Below are positions 57,520 to 64,000 of a stretch of 64,000 bases of DNA, piece by piece; the stretch's first letter is position 1, and the number at the start of each line of letters is the position of its first letter. The notes beneath the pieces are model-generated. The model had not been told where the DNA came from. It was given only the letters and a program-made list of their open reading frames with translations, and did no database searches. Source of the stretch: Gnetum montanum (Eukaryota; Streptophyta; Gnetopsida; Gnetales; Gnetaceae); contig MNCI01029550.1 of the NCBI GenBank assembly GCA_015680685.1, positions 447,290-511,289 on the forward strand, read 5' to 3'. The position numbers and the translations under genes were made by a program.

Positions 57520-59700
57520 AAGTCATAATTCAAGGCAAATTAAAATCAAGCATCGACTATAATCCAATGGTAAACCATGAGGCATGATCCAAGGTAAATT
57601 AGGAACCATCATTAAATGCACATCATGTCCAAGATGAATCATGTTAATCAAGAAGATACTTTTCTAGTGACATTCATGGATATTAATGATCAAAATTTAA
57701 GGAGAACCAATAATACTTTAGCAAGGGTAAATTTAGTTCAAGTAACTCTTATCCATCTCTTGATGATGATAAACGTTTCCTTAGTTGCTAAGTCTCAACT
57801 TAGGAAAGTAATTCGCACTTATATTGATCCTTTTGGATGATCGAAAGACTTCTAGCACAAATTTACAATGCACTAGGATGGACTACCAGTTGTAGTCTTT
57901 CCACAGACACTACTAAAAGGGTTTCAACTTTTTTGTTCTATGCTAGAGTTAAAATCGATGCTTCCAGTCATTTGAGGTTCTCCTAGTGAGCTTTTAACAG
58001 AGACTGCGAGTGGATGTAGTTCACAGGGTTTTCTGTAGCTTGAATTTTTCCATGTGTTGCGACAGATGGTGGGTAGGTTCGTTGTTGTGGTGTTGGTTAC
58101 AAATAACTATAGATCATATTTTTCCATGTTCATTCATGTCTATACATACATGGTTGAATGAACATCATGCATTCCCATCATGGTTTTATTCATGCTAGTC
58201 ATAGTTTCAACATTGCATACATGGGCCACCAACCATATCATAGATTTCTTTACACCCTAAAGAGAATAGATGTAACCATGTCTATTGAAATCCTCCATAT
58301 CCATGAGACTTTTTAAACACTTGATAGCTATTTATTACATTATTTGAGAAATATTATGTAGTGCCTTACGTTTCTAGGAAAACAAGTTTAGTTACATTGC
58401 ATTTTTGCCAAGATTTTTAACTCAATTCACATCATGAGGATGAAACTCTTCATCTCCAAAGTTAGGGCCGCTGAAAACAATTTGCCCCACTATGCCATTC
58501 CATTCCATTCAAATGTTCTGTGTGCATATGGTAGATTTTAGGCATCTTAAATTTTTATTCATTGTTATCATGTATAATAAAACTGAAACTCCTTTCAATA
58601 TCTCTCTAGATTAGTTCTCACCCATCGTGGACCCTTTATGAAGCTACTATCAGTTTCCCAAGACTACAATTTTTATTGATTTTAAGACATTCAGTCTTCA
58701 TTAATTATATATGAATTTCTATCTTAAAAATCAATGGAAATGAATTTTTACATTATCACACACCGAATTAGTCAAACAAAATATCCTATACTATACTACT
58801 TAAAGCCTTAAGCCATATGATTCCTTGTTTAGAGAGGGGAAAAGTTGAGAATTTATAAACCATTCATTTTAAAATCTAAGAGATCAAAAGTTCTTTGAAT
58901 CTTTTTAACCACCAAACATTTTTTGGTAAAACAATAAAAATTGTCATTAAGGTGTATGAAACATAGCTCCACATGATGCTACTATGCATTTTTTTTTAAT
59001 TCCCACAATATTACTTTGTGTGTAAACAATGCAACTAAGCTAAAGAAATCGTATAAGCTAAAAAAATTACTTCATTTCTGTTGGAAAAAGGGTAAACCAA
59101 ACTAAAGAATGTAGATATTAAGAGGAGGAAGAACAATCAAAATAGTAAGAGTTATTCATGTACTAAATGTAGTTTGCAATGCATTCAACATAATGTGAAT
59201 CATGGTGAAATGCAAATGGTGAACAAGAAACAACAACAACATCACCTGTAGTAGTAGTTGCAAAAATAGTAGCCAATTTGTTCTTCTTCCAACCAGGAGA
59301 TGAAGAAGAAGATGATGCTGATGATGGTGACTTTTTTCACATAAACAACACATTTCCCATTCTTGTAAATGCTTTCCTTGTTGAAAAAAAATTATGCAAA
59401 AAACATTGGCCAGATGACACAATAACAAAATTTCACGAGTCAAAGATGTAGAAATAAATTAAAACTAACCTCAAGCCATTGATGTCTTTATGTAAACTTG
59501 TTTCAGTGAGTGTTTTAATTCTTTTATCACACTAATGCTCAACAACGATGGTGTATGAAAACTCTCTAAATGTTTCTGATAGGAATCAAAACTGTAACAC
59601 TATCATGATTCTTCCAGTGCCTTTGTTCTCCCTTCAAGAACATTTTATAAGCTAGAAAAATGTTAGTTACCAAATTTCTAGTTTAAATGAAAAATATGAG
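57520..59700. other. Unassigned region, possible copia remains
   Basis: If the PBS is real, the interior of a + strand copia element should start here. I find no recognisable gag or pol; the short frames at 57616-57840 and 58010-58198 show no known motif. The rest is AT-rich and featureless. Confidence 0.4.
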
Positions 59701-59709
59701 ACCACTCTT

Positions 59710-59846
59710 ATGGTAACCATTACAAACCATTGATTTTCCAATAATGGTCACTTTTATGGAACCGTTACAAATTTTTGGTTTTCCCATAATAGGCACATTT
59801 ATGGAACTATTACAAACTATTGGTTTTTCTGTAAATGGTTAAATTC
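59710..59846. repeat. 45-46-bp triplicate in copia 3' LTR
   Basis: Three units start at 59710, 59756 and 59801 with ATGGTAACCATTACAAACC, ATGGAACCGTTACAAATTT and ATGGAACTATTACAAACTA. They lie next to the PPT, hence in U3 of the copia element on the minus strand. Confidence 0.85.
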
Positions 59847-59849
59847 TCC
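59833..59849 (-). promoter_or_regulatory. PPT of the copia element
   Basis: On the minus strand GATCAAGTGGGAGAATT matches the AAGTGGGAGA tract commonly found before plant copia 3' LTRs. The LTR start just after it is degenerate (no clear TG). Confidence 0.65.
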
Positions 59850-60133
59850 CACTTGATCTCCATATTTAAATTAACATTCATCAAACCCAAATTTCAAGAG
59901 ATGAATACATGAATCATGGTGATAGTTCCTATGAATGTGAGTATTATCGTCCATGTATTATCTCTTAAACTTAATTCCTTATATGGTAACTAAACTTTAT
60001 GAATAAACCCAATGTTCATTCTAGGTCCTACCATATGTGAATTTTCTCTAATAACTATATGCACAAGCTAAATATGAGAAAACATCACAACTAAATAAGA
60101 GTTTCATTAAGAATGAAAAATTGTACATAAAAA

Positions 60134-61610
60134 TTACATTATGGAATCAAGTCCCATTTGAACTACATGATCCTTAAATGACTTCAGTGACATTCTTTTT
60201 ATCAAAGGATCAGCTATCATTAATTCAATGCTTATATGATCAATGACCACTTTCTTTTCCTTAACACGTTCCCTTATGGCTAAGTACTTTATGTTGATGT
60301 GTTTACTTCAATTGCCACTCTTATTTTTCTTAGCCATACAAACAACAGCTGAATTATCACCAAACATTCTTAATGGCCTAGATATAGAATCTATAATTCT
60401 AAGGCCTGACATGAAACTCTTCAACCATACACCATGTGAAGTAGCCTCAAAATAAGAAATGGACTTTTCCTCCATTATGGAAGTAGCAAACAAGATTTTC
60501 TTTCCACTCCTCCAGGACACAACTTCTTTAGCTAGCATAAAAACATAACCAAATGTTGATCTCCTTGAATTAACATAACCAACAAAGTCTAAATCAAAGT
60601 AGCCAATCACCTCCAAATTTTTAGTTTGTCTATACATATGCATGTAATCTTTTATACCTTTAAGGCACCTCATCACCTTCTTTGTAGCCCTCCAGTGGTC
60701 AATTCCTGGATTACTTTGATATCTATCCAACATTCCCACAACAAATGTAATGTCAAGTCTTGTGTAGACCTAAGCATACATTAGTCTTCCAAGAGCTAAA
60801 GTATATGGAATGTTCCCCATTTTTCTATTCTCTAAATCATTCCTAGGGCACTGGTTCAAATTGAACTTATCACCCTTCACAATGGATGATATACTCAATG
60901 AACAATATTTCATTTGAAACCTCTCTAAAACTTTATTGATATAGGTTATCTGTGATAGTCTTGGAAGACATCTAGATTTTTCCTTATGGATCTTAATGCT
61001 AATGACATAAGATGCCTCACCCATATCCTTCATGTTGAAGTTCTTAGAGAGAAATTACTTCACATCATATAGAAATCCATTATCATTAGTTGCAAGAAGG
61101 ATATCATCCACATATAGGACAAGGAGATAGATTTTTCTCCCACTAACCTTCTGATATATACATTGATCCATTATGTTCTCTTTAAAATTAGATGAAATGA
61201 TGACATCATGGAATTTCAAATACCACTAGTGCAAGGCCTAATTCAATCCATATATGGATTTCTTGAGCTTACATATCAATTGCTCACCACCACTAGAGGA
61301 AAATCCTTCAGGTTGTTTCATATAAATGTCTTCCTCTATATCACAATTAAGGAATGGCATTTTCACATCCACTTGATGTAATTTGAAATCAAAATGGGCA
61401 ACCAATCTCATAATCATATGAAGGAAGTCCTTCGTAGATATAGGAGAAAAGGTCTTTGTGTAATCTATTCCCTTTCTTTGAGTGAGCCCTTTAGCAACAA
61501 GTCTTGCCTTATATCTTTCAATGTTTCCTAATGACTCTTTCTTTGTCTTAAAGACCCATTTGCATCCAATGGTTTTTACACCATCAGGCAACTTGACAAG
61601 ATTCTAGACT
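60134..61610 (-). pseudogene. Copia reverse transcriptase and RNase H
   Basis: RT begins near 61605 with GCKWVFKTKKES, then RYKARLVAKGLTQRKGIDY (about 61470-61520), HQVDVKMPFLN (first catalytic Asp, about 61345-61380) and YVDDILLA with both Asp intact (YVDD codons 61103-61114). RNase H (about 60134-60740) has YFDLDFVGYVNSRRSTFGYV, EATSHGVWLK and, after an in-frame TGA at 60308-60310, KHINIKYLAIRE to a terminal stop at 60134-60136. The open pieces are 61238-61591, 60770-61033 and 60308-60739. Frameshifts and TAG stops separate them, for example near 61240 and 61056. Confidence 0.92.
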
Positions 61611-61619
61611 CCATTAGAT

Positions 61620-62930
61620 GACATGGAGTTCATATCATCTTTCATAGCATCATACCACAAGTTAGATTCCTTACAACTCATTACTTACAAAAACTTTTTA
61701 GGATCATTTTTGGCTCCTATGGTATAGTTAGACTTCTATAGATACATTATATAGTCACTATAAATCATTGATTTCCTTAATCTAGTAGATCTTCTTAATG
61801 TTGGTTCATCATTCTCTTGAGGAGCATGATGTTCAATAGGCTATTCAATAGGTTTTGGTTTTTGTTGTTTAATTGGATCTTCTACTTCTTGATCAGTAAT
61901 CTATGGAACCTCAATGACTAGATATTGTTCATCATGCATTTATGCTCTAGGTGTGTTGTGTACAATAATTAGTCTTTCACTTGATGTAGAGGGTTGGGCA
62001 TTTTCATGATCTTTCTTTGGAACAATGTTCCATGATCAATTATTCCCACTAATCAAGTCATTCTCAAGAAATTTAGCAATCCTTGATTCCAAAAACCTAG
62101 TAGTATGTAATGGACAATAAAATCTATATGCTTTAGATCATTCAACATATCCAACAAAATATCCACTTTTGGTCCTTGGGTCTAGCTTCTTTTCTTGTGG
62201 ATTATAGACTTTTATGTCAGACGGGCATCCCCAAATGTGTGTGTCACAAACTTAGTTTCCAACCTTTCCATAATTCAAATGGTGTCTTTAAGATAGCCTT
62301 GGTTGAAACTAGATTTAATATATACAAAAATGTCTTGAGCACTTTAGTCCACAAGGACTTAGGAAGCTTGAAGCTACTAAGCATACTCCACACCATGTCC
62401 AATAATGTTTGATTTCTTCTTTTTGCCACACCATTTTGGTTTGGAGAACTAAGCATAGTGTACTAGGCAACAATCCCATGCCCTTGAAGAAACCTAGAAA
62501 ATGGGCCAAGTGCTTTCCCATCATCAGTATATCTACCATAGTATTCACCACCTCTATCAAACATCACTATCTTTATTTGCTTATTGCACTATTTCTCTAC
62601 TTCAGCCTTAAACACGTTAAAGGCATCTAAAGCTTTGTTCTTATTATGAGGTAGGTAGAGATACATATATCATGAATAGCCATCAATAAAAGTAATGAAA
62701 TACCTTTGACCATACACATCCATATTTGGACTACAAATATTTGTATGTATGATCTCTAATATGTCTAAACTCTTCTTGGCATCTTTCTTTGACATATTGG
62801 TATGCTTTCCCTTTATGCAATTCACACATGTGTCAAAGTTAGTAAAATCTAGGGTACTAAGTACTCAATTATTTACTAATCTATTTATTCTCTTAATAGA
62901 GATATGTCCTAATCTACAATGTATAACATA
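61620..62930 (-). pseudogene. Copia integrase
   Basis: The zinc-binding region (LGHISIKRI, then CVNCIKGK; about 62805-62925) precedes the core. The first catalytic position reads TNICSPN (about 62735), where Asp is expected; the second, FDRGGEYYGRY (about 62530-62565), is intact; the third reads NGVAKRRNQTL (about 62415-62445), with Lys in place of the catalytic Glu. The GKD/RT-linker block follows (PFELWKGWKLSL; RTKSGYFVGYVE) and then an acidic linker towards RT. Two of three catalytic residues are gone, so this copy is inactive regardless of its stops. Confidence 0.88.
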
Positions 62931-62999
62931 GAGGATTCTTCATTCATAACACATCTCTTAACACCAGCACTATCATGAACATGCATACAAGTATAAAAA

Positions 63000-63400
63000 G
63001 TTTCATTTTGTAAACTAAAGACCATCCATTAATGTACCATTTCCAATAAGTTTAGATCTATAATATAAATTGAATACAGTATTTAAAAAATTAAAGGAAA
63101 ATCCCAATGATACAATCCTTGAAATAGAATTTAAATTCCTTTAAAAACTTGGAATATAAAATGTCTTTTCAAACTCTAAAACAAAATCACTACTTAAAAC
63201 TAATTTGCATGTTCCAACTTCCTCCACATCTGAGTGAATTTTGTTGGCTGAATAGATGCACAACTCACTTCCCACTAGCCTCCTTTGGTTTTGCACACCC
63301 TACAAGGAAATAGTAACATGGATTCTAGAACTAGAGTCAATCCACCATGTGTTATGGTGAACATCAATCATATTAGATTCAAAGAAAACAAGTGAGAATT
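63000..63400 (-). pseudogene. Copia protease
   Basis: The block WWIDSSSRIHVT (about 63325-63360) takes the place of W-x-x-DSGA-xxHV of copia proteases; Gly-Ala are replaced. The downstream VGNGT-type and Phe-rich strands are only faintly recognisable. Confidence 0.7.
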
Positions 63401-64000
63401 GAGTACCTTTCTTTTCAAGACATTTCTTATATTTAGGATAATCCTTCTTTATATGCCTTTTCTTCAAAGCATCTAGATTCCTTCTTAATATTAGCTTGTG
63501 CAGGAAGTTTTCCCTTTCACTTATTTCTGGCTTGTCCCTTATTCTTTCCTTCTATAGCCATATGCACACTCTCTCCTACTTCCATAGCATGTCTACCTTC
63601 TTCTTGTACACACATGGTATTTAGTTCATTAATTAACCATTTTTCTCTATGTGTGTTATAAGAAATCTTAAAGGGTCCATACTGCTATGAAAGTGTGTTC
63701 AAGATGTAGTGCACAAGGAAAGATTCTAAACCCTCAACCTCAAGTGTTTTTAGTTGAGCTATTATATGCCTCATTTTCATGATGTGCTCATGCACACCAT
63801 ATATTCTAGTGAGCTTCATGGATGACAATTTCATTAGTAAGGTGCTAGCCAAAGCCTTGTCTAATGACTCAAATTGTTCATCAATTACCTTCATCAAAGC
63901 TTGCACATTATCATATTGTTCAAATGAACCACACATACTAGCTAAGATCTTAGTCTTTATGAACATGACATAGAGGCAATTAGATTGCTCCCATTTTTCA
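63400..64000 (-). pseudogene. Copia gag (UBN2-type), partial
   Basis: The open frame 63685-63966 contains FESLDKALASTLLMKLSSMK and GVHEHIMKMRHIIAQLK, typical of the gag-polypeptide (UBN2) family of copia elements. A lysine-rich region and a damaged zinc knuckle (KKRHIKKDYPKYKK, Cys replaced) follow at about 63430-63470. The N-terminus lies beyond the window. Confidence 0.88.

Larger units (their letters stand above)
59834..64000 (-). mobile_element. Ty1/copia element, right end outside the window
   Basis: Order on the minus strand from the right: gag, protease, integrase, RT, RNase H, then PPT and 3' LTR. Integrase lying before RT identifies Ty1/copia. The 5' LTR, PBS and start of gag are beyond 64000. 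The far end of the 3' LTR is not defined. Confidence 0.9.

Noticed and set aside
59156-59443. His/Leu-rich minus-strand ORF
   Set aside because: It arises from a GAAGAAGATGATG-type simple repeat; no supporting motif.

Overview
This is repeat-dominated nuclear DNA of a land plant, most likely a seed plant with a very large genome. The lineage cannot be fixed from sequence alone. I see no intact host gene, no tRNA or rRNA gene and no CRISPR array. Almost everything recognisable is decayed LTR-retrotransposon: plant-type Ty3/gypsy of two lineages (Tat/Ogre-like on the + strand, Athila-like on the - strand) plus one Ty1/copia element at the right edge. Reading frames are broken by frameshifts and by stops that mostly look like C-to-T decay of CAG, CGA or TGG codons, as expected for old, methylated repeats.

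Layout. 1-672: end of an Athila-like LTR cut by the window edge. 673-5200: leader with a 31-copy 14-bp tandem array, then Tat-like gag and protease. 5290-5870: hairpin-rich short repeats. 5870-8990: 3' noncoding region, polypurine tract (PPT) at 7100 and an LTR-like body with a 165-192-bp repeat. 8998-12704: a minus-strand, intron-bearing pseudogene lying antisense to the Tat blocks, with an FCP1/NIF-phosphatase-like exon and an exon resembling the plant-transposon domain PF20167. 13035-17350: a second hairpin array, Tat pol (RT, RNase H, second RNase H, integrase) and a third hairpin array. 18386-19849: PPT and 1452-bp 3' LTR. 19855-26991: Athila-like element A (-), truncated at its 3' end by that LTR. 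26992-30880: no gene recognised. 30890-32530: an E-like ORF remnant and possible LTR debris. About 32600-41026: Athila-like element D (-), heavily mutated. 41582-41900: 20-bp minisatellite. 42443-47462: element E (-), non-autonomous, flanked by a 5-bp target-site duplication (TSD) ATGTC, carrying one non-gag ORF. 50127-57491: element B (-), flanked by TSD ACTAT, with gag-protease but RT-RNase H-integrase deleted; it holds a 483-bp assembly gap and sits beside a copia-type primer binding site (PBS). 59710-64000: Ty1/copia element (-) running off the right edge.

How the parts relate. Elements A, B, D and E and the LTR at 1-672 share a 7-bp terminal inverted repeat (TGATGAG...CTCATCA), a tRNA-Asp-type PBS where preserved, and a U3 packed with short palindromes immediately upstream of the TATA box. 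A and D are gag-pol copies; B and E are shortened forms that would have needed proteins in trans. The most unusual features are the covarying hairpin arrays around Tat pol, the antisense intron-containing captured gene, and the recurrence of its domain class as the sole ORF of element E.
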